DNA from: Umezawaea endophytica
GTDB lineage: Bacteria; Actinomycetota; Actinomycetes; Mycobacteriales; Pseudonocardiaceae
Direction: 5' to 3'
Assembly (NCBI RefSeq): GCF_025061645.1
Contig: NZ_JANYMP010000002.1
Span: 62,001-126,000 of the forward strand
Length of the DNA stretch: 64,000 bases
The position numbers were made by a program, and so were the translations under genes. Positions 17,808 to 26,320 of this stretch are shown here, one piece after another. The notes beneath the pieces were generated by a model. That model saw only the letters and a program-made list of their open reading frames with translations. It was not told the DNA's origin and ran no database searches. How positions within the stretch are numbered: the stretch's first letter is position 1; every line of letters begins with the position of its first letter.

Positions 17808-19229
17808 ATGAATTTGCAGGTCCTCATCGTGGGTGCCGGTCCGGCTGGCCTTGTTCTCGCGTGTGATCTCGCGCGGCGCGGGGTGACCGCTCGACTTGTC
17901 GACAAAGCGCCCTCGTACTTCCTCGGGTCGCGGGGGGACGGGTTGCAGCCCCGCACGTTGGAGGTCTTTGACGACCTCGGCGTGCTCGACGCGATCCTGG
18001 AAGCCGGTGGCACGGCGCCGTTGACGCGCGTCTACGACGGGGCCGAGGTGGTGGCGGAGATGCGCATGGCCGAGCCGACCGAGCCCACGCCCGACGTGCC
18101 CTACCCGAACCTCTGGTTCGTGCCGCAGTTCCGCACGGAGGAGATCCTGCGGGCCCGGCTGGTCGAACTGGGGGGTCGGGTCGAACTCGCCACCGAACTG
18201 GTCGCCTTCACCCAGGACGCCGATGGTGTGACCGCCACCCTCCGCCACGACGGCGTGGACGAGGTGGTGCGGGTGGACTACCTGGTCGGGGCCGACGGGG
18301 GGAAGAGCACCGTGCGCAAGCAGGCGGGCATCGAGTTCGTCGGGGACACCGACGAGACGATCACCGCCATGCTCGCCGACGTCCGCGTCGACGGCCTCGA
18401 CCCGGCCTACGGGTACGCCTGGGTCACCGGCGGCATCGCGCTGTCACCCCTCGCGGGCACGGACCTGTTCACCCTCACCGGCCAGCCGCCCGCCGACGGG
18501 TCTCCGGTGACCTCCGAGTTGCTCCAGGGGCTGGTCGACGACGCCTCCGGGCGCACCGACATCCGGATCCGCGAGGTCGTCTGGGCGACCGTGTGGCGGG
18601 CCAACGTCCGCGTCGCCTCCCGGTTCCAGGAAGGCCGGGTGCTGCTGGTCGGCGACGCCGCGCAGGTCTGCCCGCCCACCGGGGGCCAGGGGCTGAACAC
18701 CGGGGTGCAGGACTCGTACAACCTGGGCTGGAAGCTCGCGGGGCCGAGGGAACTCGTCGACACCTACGCCGCCGAGCGGGAGCCGATCGCCCGTGGCGTG
18801 CTGGACCTGGCCGCGCGGGCGCTGCGGCGGCACGTCGACGGCGACGAGGACGCGCACCAGCGCGGAGCCGAGTTCCACCAGTTGGCGCTGAACTACCGCG
18901 GTGGCCCGCTGAGCCGCGACGACCGATCGACGCCAGGGCCGGTGCGGGCAGGCGACCGCGCGCCGGACGCGCCGTGCCAGGAGGACGGTGAACCGGTGCG
19001 GTTGTTCGACCTGTTCCGGGGACCGGGGTGGACCGTGCTGGAACTCCGCGATGGCGAGGTGATCGCCGGCGACCGCACGCTGTTGGACGTCGACGGCCAC
19101 GCACGGGCCGCGTACGGCGCGGAGGGGTTCGTGCTCGTGCGTCCCGACGGCTACATCGGGTTGACGACGGACGACCGGGACGCGGTCGGCGAGTACCTGG
19201 AGGCGGGAACACTGGCCGTCAGCCGGTGA
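17808..19229 (+). CDS. FAD-dependent aromatic hydroxylase-like monooxygenase
   Basis: Class A flavin monooxygenase of 473 residues, related to polyketide hydroxylases and rifampicin monooxygenase. It has the Rossmann fingerprint VLIVGAGPAGLVLACDLARR, the YLVGADGGKSTVRKQAGI (DG) motif, and the second FAD motif GRVLLVGDAAQVCPPTGGQG followed by LNTGVQDSYNLGWKL. The usual His after GDAA is Gln here. A C-terminal thioredoxin-like tail (PDAPC...LVRPDGYIG) completes the family layout. The ATG directly follows the G-rich tract. Substrate unknown; could act in tailoring or in antibiotic inactivation. Confidence 0.9.
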   Translation: MNLQVLIVGAGPAGLVLACDLARRGVTARLVDKAPSYFLGSRGDGLQPRTLEVFDDLGVLDAILEAGGTAPLTRVYDGAEVVAEMRMAEPTEPTPDVPYPNLWFVPQFRTEEILRARLVELGGRVELATELVAFTQDADGVTATLRHDGVDEVVRVDYLVGADGGKSTVRKQAGIEFVGDTDETITAMLADVRVDGLDPAYGYAWVTGGIALSPLAGTDLFTLTGQPPADGSPVTSELLQGLVDDASGRTDIRIREVVWATVWRANVRVASRFQEGRVLLVGDAAQVCPPTGGQGLNTGVQDSYNLGWKLAGPRELVDTYAAEREPIARGVLDLAARALRRHVDGDEDAHQRGAEFHQLALNYRGGPLSRDDRSTPGPVRAGDRAPDAPCQEDGEPVRLFDLFRGPGWTVLELRDGEVIAGDRTLLDVDGHARAAYGAEGFVLVRPDGYIGLTTDDRDAVGEYLEAGTLAVSR

Positions 19230-19295
19230 GGGCAGGGAGGTCATACGTCGACGTTAGGGCGAATGGAGTAGTCCGCAAAGGGTGAAACCGGAAAC

Positions 19296-19323
19296 TGTGG
19301 ACAACTCCAGGGCCTGTGGACAA
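19296..19323 (-). promoter_or_regulatory. Pair of consensus DnaA boxes
   Basis: TGTGGACAA occurs at 19296-19304 and again at 19315-19323; on the minus strand each is TTGTCCACA, the actinomycete DnaA box. They are spaced 19 bases apart in the 122-base gap between two convergent genes. No other oriC feature (dnaA, dnaN, many boxes) is present, so this is not the origin; a titration or regulatory site is possible. Confidence 0.5.
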
Positions 19324-19351
19324 CTTGTCAACGGACGCCGAAAAGACCAGG

Positions 19352-22345
19352 TCACGGCCCGACGAAAATCGCGGAGGCTGTGGATGGAGACCGGTACCCG
19401 AGGGAGAACGCCCTCAGGTACCCCTCCTCTCCCAACTCCGAGGCGCACCGGGCCCGCAACTCCCGCACCTCGGGATCCAGCGTCTCCTCGACACCCCGCA
19501 ACCCGGCCGCCGCACCCAACGCGCCCGCAGCCAGGTCCGGGAACCCCTGCTCCACGCACCACCGAGCGGCGTTCTCCATCACCAGACCCCGCAGCGGCCC
19601 GTCGAGGATCGCCGCAACCCCCTCCACCGCCACCCGGTGCCGTTCACGGGCCTCGTCGAAGCGCGACAACCGCGCGAGCACCACGGCGGCGGTGGAGTGC
19701 AGCAGCACGACGAAGTGCGGCGTCGGCTGCGCCTCGGCGGCCGGGTCGACGGCCCGCACCAGCCGCCACGACTCGGTGAGCCACCGGTCCGCGGTGGCCC
19801 AGTCGCCCCGGCGGCAGGCCACCTCGGCCCGAGCGTGGTGCACCCGCGCGAGCGCGACGTCGTCCGAGCGGGCGGCGATCTCCCACGCCCGCACCAGTTC
19901 CGCCTCGGCGGCGTCGCACCACCCCGCGCGGGCCCGCATCCTGGCCGACGTGGTGAGCAGCATGACCGGCCCGAGCAGCGCGTCGTCCCCGCCAAGCACG
20001 GCGCTGCTCGCGCGGGCGTCGTCCAACGCCGCCACCGCGCCCGCCGCGTCACCCCGGTTGTCCAGCACCACGGACTGCTCGTAGCAGGCGAACGTCCGCC
20101 CCCAGCGGTCCCCGGCGACGTCGAACCCCGCCAGCGCGGAACGCAGGTGCCGCTCCGCGGAAGGGGTTCCGCCGGGTGTGAGCTCGGCGGCCACGATGCC
20201 GTGCACCAGGTGCCCGAAGGCGTCGAGCCAGGGGTCGGCGTCGCCGACGAAGCGGTCCCCGAGCGCCGTGGCGTGCGTGAGGGGGTCGGACGGCATCCAG
20301 GTGCTGATGGTCCACGCCGCGAACACCGCCGGGTGCACTATCGCCGTGTCCTCGACGTCCTGCCCGGAAGCCAAGCGGCACAGGGTGAACGCGTCCGCCA
20401 GACCGTCGGGTGCCTCGCCCGCCGCCGCGTGCACCGCCGCAGCGCGCTCGGCCGCCTCCCGCCGCGCGCCCAGCACGAACCACGGCCACAGGCGCGCGGC
20501 GAACATCCTCAGCGCCAGGTCGGCGTGGCCCGCGGCCAGCGCGTGGTCGAGCGCGGCGTCCAGGTTGCCGCGGTCCCGGTCCAGTCTGGCGAGCCACAAG
20601 GCCTGCGAACGCCCGCGCACGTGGGGTTCCGCGAGTTCGGCGAACGACGTGAACCACTCCGCGTGCCGCGTCGCCGTGCCGTCGTCCGCCAGTTTCTCCG
20701 CCGCGTACTCCCGCACGGTCGCCAGCAGCCCGTACCGCACGTCGCCGTCGTGCTCGGTCACGCCCACCAGTGACTTGTCCACCAAGGCGGACAACAGGTC
20801 CAGCGGATCGTCGTCGGTGCACGCCCACCGCACGGCGTCGGCGGAAGCGCCGCCCACGAACACCGACAATCGGGCCAGCAGCGCGCGTTCGTCGTCGGAG
20901 AGCAGGTCCCAGCTCCAGTCGACCACGGCCCGCAGCGTGCGGTGCCTGGCCGCCGCCGTCCGGTCGCCCCGGTCCAGCAGTCGGAACCGGTCGCCGATCC
21001 GCGCGGCGAGCTGGTCCGGGGTCATCGACCGGAGCCGTGCCGCCGCCAGTTCGATCGCCAGCGGCAGCCCGTCCAGCTCGGCGCACACCCGTTCGACGTC
21101 CGGCGTGACCACGAAACCGGGCCGTACGGCCGAAGCGCGGTCGCGGAACAGCGAGACCTGAGCAGTAGAGTCCAAAGTGGACACCTGGTGCAGCGCCTCG
21201 CCGGTGATCCCCAACGGTTCCCGGCTCGTTGCCAGCACCCGCGCCGACGGCGTGCGCGCCAGCAGCACGCCGACGAGCTTCGCGACGGCGTCGACCAGGT
21301 GCTCGCAGTTGTCGAGCACCAGCACCACCCGGCGGTCCGCGACCACCTCCACCAGCCGGTCCACGGCGTCCGTCCGGCCGGGCAGCACGCCCACACCGGG
21401 CCGTCCGAGCAGCGCGAGCACGGTCGGCGCCACCCGCTCCGGGTCCGTCACCGCCCCCAGTTCGACCATCCACGCCTCGTCCGCCAGCCGGGCCGCGACC
21501 TCCACCGCGAGCCGCGTCTTGCCCACGCCGCCGGGGCCGGTCAACGTCACCAACCTGTTGTCCCGCAACCGGTCCCGCACCAGGTCGAGGTCGGCGTCCC
21601 GGCCGACGAACGTCGTCCAGCGCGCGGGCACGTTGCCGCGTCGCGGAGCCGCCTCGCCCCGCAGGGCCAGCAGGTGCGCCTCCCGCAGTTCCCGCCCCGG
21701 ATCGGCGCCCAGTTCCTCGACCAGCGCGAGCCGCACGCGTTCGTGCGCCCGCAACGCCTCCGCGTGCCTGCCCTCGGCGCACAGGGCCCGCACCAGCCGG
21801 GCGTGCGCCCGTTCCCGCAGCGGGTGCGCCGCGCACAGCTCCGCCAACTCCGGCACCAGTCCGGCCACGCCCGTGTCGGCCAGGTCCTCCAGCGCGGAGA
21901 CGCGCGACTCGACCAGCGCGGGGGAGTCGAACGGCGGATCGCCGCGCCACAGGTCCAGCGCGGCCCGCAGCAGCAGCGCGGCACGGGACGGCTCCACGGC
22001 CCGAGCCTCGGCCACGAGCCGTTCGAACTCCCACAGGTCCACCGAGTCCGCCGACAGGTCCAGTCGGTACCCGGTCGGCTCCAGCACGATCGCGGCCCGT
22101 CCGACACCGGTGTCCGCGTCCAGCGCTCTCCGCAACCGCGCCACCACCGACTGCAACGCCGCCACCGGTTCCGCGGGCTGCTCGTCCGGCCACAGGTCGG
22201 CGCACAGCGCGGCCGTGCCCACGACCCGGCCCCGTGCCAGCGCGAGCCGGGTGAGCAGCGCCCTCGGACCGCCGCCGCCGACCGCCAGCGACGTGCCGTC
22301 CGCGCCGCGAACCTCCAGCGGCCCCAAGATCCCGATGCGCATCAC
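19352..22345 (-). CDS. AfsR/SARP-family regulator with NB-ARC and TPR regions
   Basis: Large transcriptional regulator of 997 residues. An OmpR-like DNA-binding domain (about 1-92), a bacterial transcriptional activation domain (about 95-240, with LRERAHARLVRALCAEGRHAEALRAHERVR), then an NB-ARC/STAND NTPase: Walker A LTGPGGVGKTRLA, Walker B VVLVLDNCEHLVDAV, sensor VLATSREPLGI and LPLAIELAAARL. The remaining 450 residues are helical repeats of TPR type. Such proteins switch on secondary metabolism or development in response to ligand or phosphorylation. It is divergent from a P450 gene, a plausible target. Two ATG codons open the frame; the second is equally likely. Confidence 0.93.
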   Translation of the reverse strand: MMRIGILGPLEVRGADGTSLAVGGGGPRALLTRLALARGRVVGTAALCADLWPDEQPAEPVAALQSVVARLRRALDADTGVGRAAIVLEPTGYRLDLSADSVDLWEFERLVAEARAVEPSRAALLLRAALDLWRGDPPFDSPALVESRVSALEDLADTGVAGLVPELAELCAAHPLRERAHARLVRALCAEGRHAEALRAHERVRLALVEELGADPGRELREAHLLALRGEAAPRRGNVPARWTTFVGRDADLDLVRDRLRDNRLVTLTGPGGVGKTRLAVEVAARLADEAWMVELGAVTDPERVAPTVLALLGRPGVGVLPGRTDAVDRLVEVVADRRVVLVLDNCEHLVDAVAKLVGVLLARTPSARVLATSREPLGITGEALHQVSTLDSTAQVSLFRDRASAVRPGFVVTPDVERVCAELDGLPLAIELAAARLRSMTPDQLAARIGDRFRLLDRGDRTAAARHRTLRAVVDWSWDLLSDDERALLARLSVFVGGASADAVRWACTDDDPLDLLSALVDKSLVGVTEHDGDVRYGLLATVREYAAEKLADDGTATRHAEWFTSFAELAEPHVRGRSQALWLARLDRDRGNLDAALDHALAAGHADLALRMFAARLWPWFVLGARREAAERAAAVHAAAGEAPDGLADAFTLCRLASGQDVEDTAIVHPAVFAAWTISTWMPSDPLTHATALGDRFVGDADPWLDAFGHLVHGIVAAELTPGGTPSAERHLRSALAGFDVAGDRWGRTFACYEQSVVLDNRGDAAGAVAALDDARASSAVLGGDDALLGPVMLLTTSARMRARAGWCDAAEAELVRAWEIAARSDDVALARVHHARAEVACRRGDWATADRWLTESWRLVRAVDPAAEAQPTPHFVVLLHSTAAVVLARLSRFDEARERHRVAVEGVAAILDGPLRGLVMENAARWCVEQGFPDLAAGALGAAAGLRGVEETLDPEVRELRARCASELGEEGYLRAFSLGYRSPSTASAIFVGP

Positions 22346-22551
22346 CCGGAAGCTTAGAACTCCGCCGCCGCAATGATTGATCCGTCCTATCCGGATCTTC
22401 GTGGACGCGAATTCCGGGGCCGAGCCGCGCCGATCGCGGTGGACACGCCGTAGCCCGTGGCGTCGTTGGTTATCGTAGCCATGGGGTCGCGAGGCCCGCC
22501 GGTGGCCAGGTGCGCCCCGACGGAATTGAGAACCGAACGACGGTGGGGAAG

Positions 22552-23841
22552 ATGTCGACTATGGGGAATCTGCGGTCTCGGGTGCTCGCCAGGCTCGGAA
22601 GGGGCTACTTCGCGCGCTTGCAGAAAAAGCCCTTGGACCTTTCGACGCTGTCTTTCTTCCCCCATTCCGCCCTCATGCCGTTGCGCCGCGACGGCGTCGA
22701 CCCCGTGCCGGAACTGGGGGCCCGCCGCAGGCGCGAGCCCGTGAGCAAGCTGAAGCTGCCGTTCGGCATCAACGTGTGGTTGGTCACGGGCTACGAGGAG
22801 TCGAAGGAGGTGCTCGGCAAGGTCGACGAGTTCAGCAACGACTTCGCGAACCTCGTCGGCACGTCCGGAGGCCTCTCCGCGGAGAGCAACCCCGGTGGCC
22901 TGGGGATGGCGGACCCGCCCGTGCACACCCGGTTGCGCCGCCTGCTGACACCCGAGTTCACCATGCGCAGGCTCAGCAGGCTGGCCCCGCGCATCGACGC
23001 CATCGTCGAGGAGCGCCTGGACGCCATGGCCGCCGCCGACGGTCCGGTGGACCTGGTCGAGGCCTTCGCCCTGCCCATCCCGTCGCTGGCGATCTGCGAG
23101 CTGCTCGGCGTCCCGTACGAGGACCGGGAGGACTTCCAGCGCCTCAGCATGACCAGGTTCGACCTGTTCGCGGGCGCGAACCCGTCGCTCGGCGCCATGT
23201 CCGAGTCGCTCGCGTACTTCATGGACGTGGTCAAGAAGCAGCGCGAGAACCCCGGTGACGGCCTCCTCGGCATGATCATCAAGGATCACGGCGACGAGGT
23301 CGGCGACCGCGAGCTGGCAGGCCTGGCCGACGGCGTGCTGACCGGCGGTTTCGAGACCACCGCCAGCATGCTCGCGCTCGGCGCGCTGGTGCTGCTGGAG
23401 GACCGCGAGGCGTTCGCCCAGATCCGTGACGACGACTCGGTCGTGAACCCGTTCGTCGAGGAGCTGCTGCGCCACCTCACGGTCGTGCAGGTCGCCTTCC
23501 CCCGCTTCGCCCGCACCGACGTGGTTATCGGCGGCAAGCACATCGCCAAGGGCGACGTCGTCGTGTGCTCCCTCAGCGGGGCGAACCGCGACGAGTCGAT
23601 GGGCGAGGACATGGAGGCGTTCGACCCGTCCCGCAAGTCCCCGTCCCACCTCGCGTTCGGCTACGGCATCCACCGCTGCATCGGCGCCGAGCTGGCCCGC
23701 ATGGAGCTGCGCGCCGCGTACCCCGCGCTGGTCCGGCGGTTCCCGAACATGCGGCTGCACGGCACGCAGGCCGACCTGGCGTTCCGCAAGACCTCGGTCG
23801 TGTACGGCGTCGAAGCCCTGCCGGTGGTGCTGGGCGGCTAG
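22552..23841 (+). CDS. Cytochrome P450
   Basis: Second P450 of the window, 429 residues. I-helix TGGFETTASML, K-helix EELLRH and haem loop FGYGIHRCIGAELARMEL with the Cys ligand are intact. The N-terminus is longer than usual (LSFFPHSALMPLRRDG segment) and fits the plain CYP family that follows DUF-like starts rather than the CYP105 group. ATG 22552 and ATG 22561 are both possible; GGGGAAG is nine bases before the second. Its stop lies in a CTAG shared with the stop of a reverse-strand permease remnant. Divergent from the AfsR-like regulator, which may control it. Confidence 0.92.
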   Translation: MSTMGNLRSRVLARLGRGYFARLQKKPLDLSTLSFFPHSALMPLRRDGVDPVPELGARRRREPVSKLKLPFGINVWLVTGYEESKEVLGKVDEFSNDFANLVGTSGGLSAESNPGGLGMADPPVHTRLRRLLTPEFTMRRLSRLAPRIDAIVEERLDAMAAADGPVDLVEAFALPIPSLAICELLGVPYEDREDFQRLSMTRFDLFAGANPSLGAMSESLAYFMDVVKKQRENPGDGLLGMIIKDHGDEVGDRELAGLADGVLTGGFETTASMLALGALVLLEDREAFAQIRDDDSVVNPFVEELLRHLTVVQVAFPRFARTDVVIGGKHIAKGDVVVCSLSGANRDESMGEDMEAFDPSRKSPSHLAFGYGIHRCIGAELARMELRAAYPALVRRFPNMRLHGTQADLAFRKTSVVYGVEALPVVLGG

Positions 23842-23936
23842 ACCGTCGCCAACGCCTCGGTGGGCGTGAGCCTGGCCGCGCGGATCGACGGGTGGATGCC
23901 CGCCAGCACCCCGACGACCACCGCGAGCACGCCCGG
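23838..23936 (-). pseudogene. C-terminal remnant of an FtsX-like ABC permease
   Basis: Reading the minus strand, 32 codons end in a TAG stop and encode VLAVVVGVLAGIHPSIRAAR followed by LTPTEALATV, the characteristic last helix and tail of MacB/FtsX-type permeases (G-x-x-A-G-x-x-P-x-x-R-A-A-R-L-x-P-x-E-A-L). The upstream part of the gene is absent: an in-frame stop precedes the fragment at 23937-23939, exactly where a second, unrelated fragment begins. No start codon or ribosome binding site serves it. Confidence 0.75.
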
Positions 23937-23979
23937 TCAGGGGTCGGCGTTCACCGTGCGGCTACCGGTTCACGGCTGA
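23932..23979 (+). pseudogene. C-terminal remnant of a sensor histidine kinase
   Basis: On the plus strand 15 codons before a TGA encode PGQGSAFTVRLPVHG, the typical end of a histidine kinase ATPase domain (G-x-G-S-x-F-T-V-x-L-P). The rest of the kinase is missing. It abuts the permease remnant on the other strand, so one deletion appears to have removed the 5' parts of two divergent genes. The last 29 bases overlap the 3' end of the VanZ-RDD gene. Confidence 0.6.
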
Positions 23980-25045
23980 CCTCCCGCGAGTCCACGACCC
24001 GCAGGCCCGCGAACACCCCGGACAGGCCGCGGTGCCCCTTGGTGCGCCACGCCCCGACCAGGCTCGCGAACAGCCACAGCGAGAGCAGCCCCTGCCACGA
24101 GTTCGAGCCGGTCGCGGTTTCCAGGCCGCTGACCAGGAAGTAGCCGCCCGACCCCGTCAGGAACCGGATCAGCGCCCGCCAGAGCACCGGCGGCCCCTCC
24201 GGTCGCAGCCGGACGGACCGCTGGCCGGGCGTCGCGCCGTGGCTGAACAGCGGCACGACCAGGAGCAGGACCACGGCGGGCAGCCACTCGCCGAGCACCG
24301 CGTCCCGCACGGGGTGCGCGTCGAGCACCGCGAGCGACCGGTTGTTCGAGAAGAGGTACTCGACCGCGCTGGCGACCACGACGAGCGCCACGCCCGCGAG
24401 GGTGACGCCGATCAGGTCCAGCACCATCCCGAGCACCCGCCGCCCGGTCGTCACGGGCCGGGGTGCCGCCGCGTCCGCCGCGGCCACCGCGGCGGCGGGC
24501 CTGGTCAGCAGCGCGCCGACGGCCGCGCCGAGCGTGTTGAACAGCAGGTCGCCCGTGTCGAACAGCCGGTACGGGCACTGGAACAGGAACCACACGCCGG
24601 TGAGCTGGGTGCACTCGATGAGCAGCGAGACCCCGAAGCCCGTCGCGATCGCGGTCCCGACGCCCTTCCCGAACAGCCGCCGCAGGAAGAACCCCCAGGG
24701 CATGAACAGCACGGCGTTGAACACCACCTGTTGGAGTGCCGGGTTCGACAGGAGGCCGGTGCGGAACTTCCGCATGTCGGAGAGGAACTCCAGCGGGTTC
24801 CACACCGGCTGCGCGAGCGCGGTGTTCGCCGCGCAGAACTGGGCGTCCACGACGGGCTGGGGGAGCAGCGTGTAGGTGACCAGCGCGAGCGCGTAGACCA
24901 GGAACGCCAGCCCCAGGACGGCCCGGCCGATGCCGAGCGTGCCGCGGAGCCGGTAGCTGCGCGCGACGAAGGGGAGCACCAGCACGAACGCCAGCGCGAA
25001 CCCGCCCAACAGCGCCAACAGGGTCTGACCGGTCCACTGGGACAT
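23951..25045 (-). CDS. VanZ-like and RDD-domain membrane protein
   Basis: Integral membrane protein of 364 residues. The first half is a VanZ-like domain with spans around TGQTLLALLGGFALAFVLV, the motif YTLLPQPV and FLPWGFF-like FMPWGFFLRRLFGKG; the second half is an RDD domain beginning after PVTTGRRVLGMVLDLIG, though the Arg-Asp-Asp motif is replaced by VLDLIG. VanZ relatives confer teicoplanin tolerance, while RDD proteins are putative transporters; this fusion has no established role. The ATG was chosen because the first membrane helix begins just after it. Convergent with the upstream P450 side through the remnant region. Confidence 0.82.
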   Translation of the reverse strand: MSQWTGQTLLALLGGFALAFVLVLPFVARSYRLRGTLGIGRAVLGLAFLVYALALVTYTLLPQPVVDAQFCAANTALAQPVWNPLEFLSDMRKFRTGLLSNPALQQVVFNAVLFMPWGFFLRRLFGKGVGTAIATGFGVSLLIECTQLTGVWFLFQCPYRLFDTGDLLFNTLGAAVGALLTRPAAAVAAADAAAPRPVTTGRRVLGMVLDLIGVTLAGVALVVVASAVEYLFSNNRSLAVLDAHPVRDAVLGEWLPAVVLLLVVPLFSHGATPGQRSVRLRPEGPPVLWRALIRFLTGSGGYFLVSGLETATGSNSWQGLLSLWLFASLVGAWRTKGHRGLSGVFAGLRVVDSREVSREPVAAR

Positions 25046-25163
25046 CACCGGAGGGTAAGCAGAAGCGCTGGTCCGCGCGCGCCGAAGATCACCGCCCCGG
25101 CACCGGCGTGACACGTGTGGTGCGGGCTGGTAACGATTGTCCACGTCCTGCGCGGCACCCCTG

Positions 25164-25192
25164 TTGACACTTCGTTCACCGTGTCGTAGAAA
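25164..25192 (+). promoter_or_regulatory. Promoter of the sugar transporter operon
   Basis: TTGACA at 25164-25169 and TAGAAA at 25187-25192 are separated by 17 bases, a near-ideal housekeeping promoter. Transcription should start near 25199, directly before the palindromic operator. Confidence 0.65.
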
Positions 25193-25202
25193 TCAGCTAT
25201 CC

Positions 25203-25218
25203 AATATCCTATAGGATT
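25203..25218. promoter_or_regulatory. Palindromic operator before the transporter operon
   Basis: AATATCCTATAGGATT contains a perfect 12-base palindrome (ATCCTATAGGAT) at the expected transcription start and 11 bases before the ATG of the binding-protein gene. It shares the core ATATC-NN-ATA with two sites at 32376 and 32501, so the GntR protein at 31571-32272 is the likely ligand. Confidence 0.55.
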
Positions 25219-25228
25219 GAGGCTGGCA

Positions 25229-26290
25229 ATGAGGCCGTTCGCGAAGCGGACCAGGCTGTGCGCGGTGGCCGTAGGGCTGCTCGCGGTCACGGTCGGATGC
25301 ACCACCAGGGGGTCGGACGCCGGGCAGTCGGCGGCCGGACCCGACAAGAAGGACGTGTCGAGCGTCAAGGTCGCCTTCGTCCCCGGCGGCCCGCACCCCT
25401 ACTTCCAGCCGTGGAAGGCCGCGGCCGACCAGGTGAAGGCCGACTTCAAGGTCGGCGGCACGGTCTTCGACGAGACCAGCCAGTGGGACCAGGCGAAGCA
25501 GAACAGCGCGCTGAACTCGTTGGCGTCGCAGGGTTACAACGCGATGGGCATCTTCGGCGTCTCGCCGACGGACATCAACAGCACGTTCACCGACCTGAAG
25601 GCCAAGGGCATCACCGTCGCCTCGCTGGGTTCCTGCCCGGCCGGTGACAAGGACGAGGCGGACTTCTGCCTCTCCACCGACGTCGGCGAGGCCGCGTACA
25701 AGGCGGCCAAGACCGCCATCGAGGCCATGAACGGCACCGGCAAGCTGGTCCACCTCACCGGCAACAACGTCGACGCCAACACCCAGCGCCGCATCGCGGG
25801 CGTGCAGAAGGCCGTGGACGAGACCGGCGGCAAGGTCAGCATCCTGACCACCATCCCGGACATCGACAAGGACCTCCAGACCGCGCAGAAGGCCGTGGCG
25901 GACCTGCTTTCCGCGCAGGGCAACCAGATCCAGGGCATCGTCACGACGGCGTACAACCCCGCGGTCGCGGCGGCGGCGGGCGTGAAGTCGGCCGGTCTGC
26001 CGATCAAGGTCGTGGCGATCGACGACGACGCGACCATCCTGGCGGGCATCAAGGACGGCTCGGTCGCGGCGACCATCGCGCAGAACCCGACCGGTCAGGC
26101 CTACGTGGGCGGGTGGGCACTGGCCCAGCTCGCCACCGGCGCCTGCACGATGGCGACGCCGGGCACGACGGTCGACTCCGGCTCGTTCGTGATCACCAAG
26201 ACCAACGTCGACACCTACGACACCGAGCGCAAGGCCAAGACGACGCAGCTCACGGAGCAGTTCAAGAGCAGCGTCCTCAAGTGTTCCTGA
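25229..26290 (+). CDS. Sugar ABC transporter substrate-binding lipoprotein
   Basis: Extracytoplasmic receptor of 353 residues of the ribose/galactose (Peripla_BP_4) type. The signal peptide ends in a lipobox with TVGC, giving a lipidated Cys. The motif VAFVPGGPHPYFQPWKAAADQ marks the start of domain one; LTGNNVDANTQRRIAGVQKAV and VVAIDDDATILAGIKDGSVAATIAQNP are the usual hinge-side segments of this family. GAGG lies six bases before the chosen ATG; a TTG four codons upstream is less likely. First gene of a five-gene operon. Ligand presumably a sugar or sugar acid. Confidence 0.92.
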   Translation: MRPFAKRTRLCAVAVGLLAVTVGCTTRGSDAGQSAAGPDKKDVSSVKVAFVPGGPHPYFQPWKAAADQVKADFKVGGTVFDETSQWDQAKQNSALNSLASQGYNAMGIFGVSPTDINSTFTDLKAKGITVASLGSCPAGDKDEADFCLSTDVGEAAYKAAKTAIEAMNGTGKLVHLTGNNVDANTQRRIAGVQKAVDETGGKVSILTTIPDIDKDLQTAQKAVADLLSAQGNQIQGIVTTAYNPAVAAAAGVKSAGLPIKVVAIDDDATILAGIKDGSVAATIAQNPTGQAYVGGWALAQLATGACTMATPGTTVDSGSFVITKTNVDTYDTERKAKTTQLTEQFKSSVLKCS

Positions 26291-26320
26291 CCTGAACGAG
26301 CGCACGGAGAGGGGCCCGCG

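Noticed and set aside
16737-18248. Long minus-strand open frame rich in Pro, Thr, Ser and His
   Set aside because: It exists only because the G-rich tract has few C residues; it runs antisense through the methyltransferase start and the hydroxylase gene and has no domain or start signal.
19296-19323. Chromosome origin
   Set aside because: Only two DnaA boxes, no dnaA, dnaN, gyrase or rpmH genes close by.
23838-23979. A functional small gene between the P450 and VanZ-RDD genes
   Set aside because: Both short frames match only the extreme C-termini of large proteins and lack starts; better explained as remnants.
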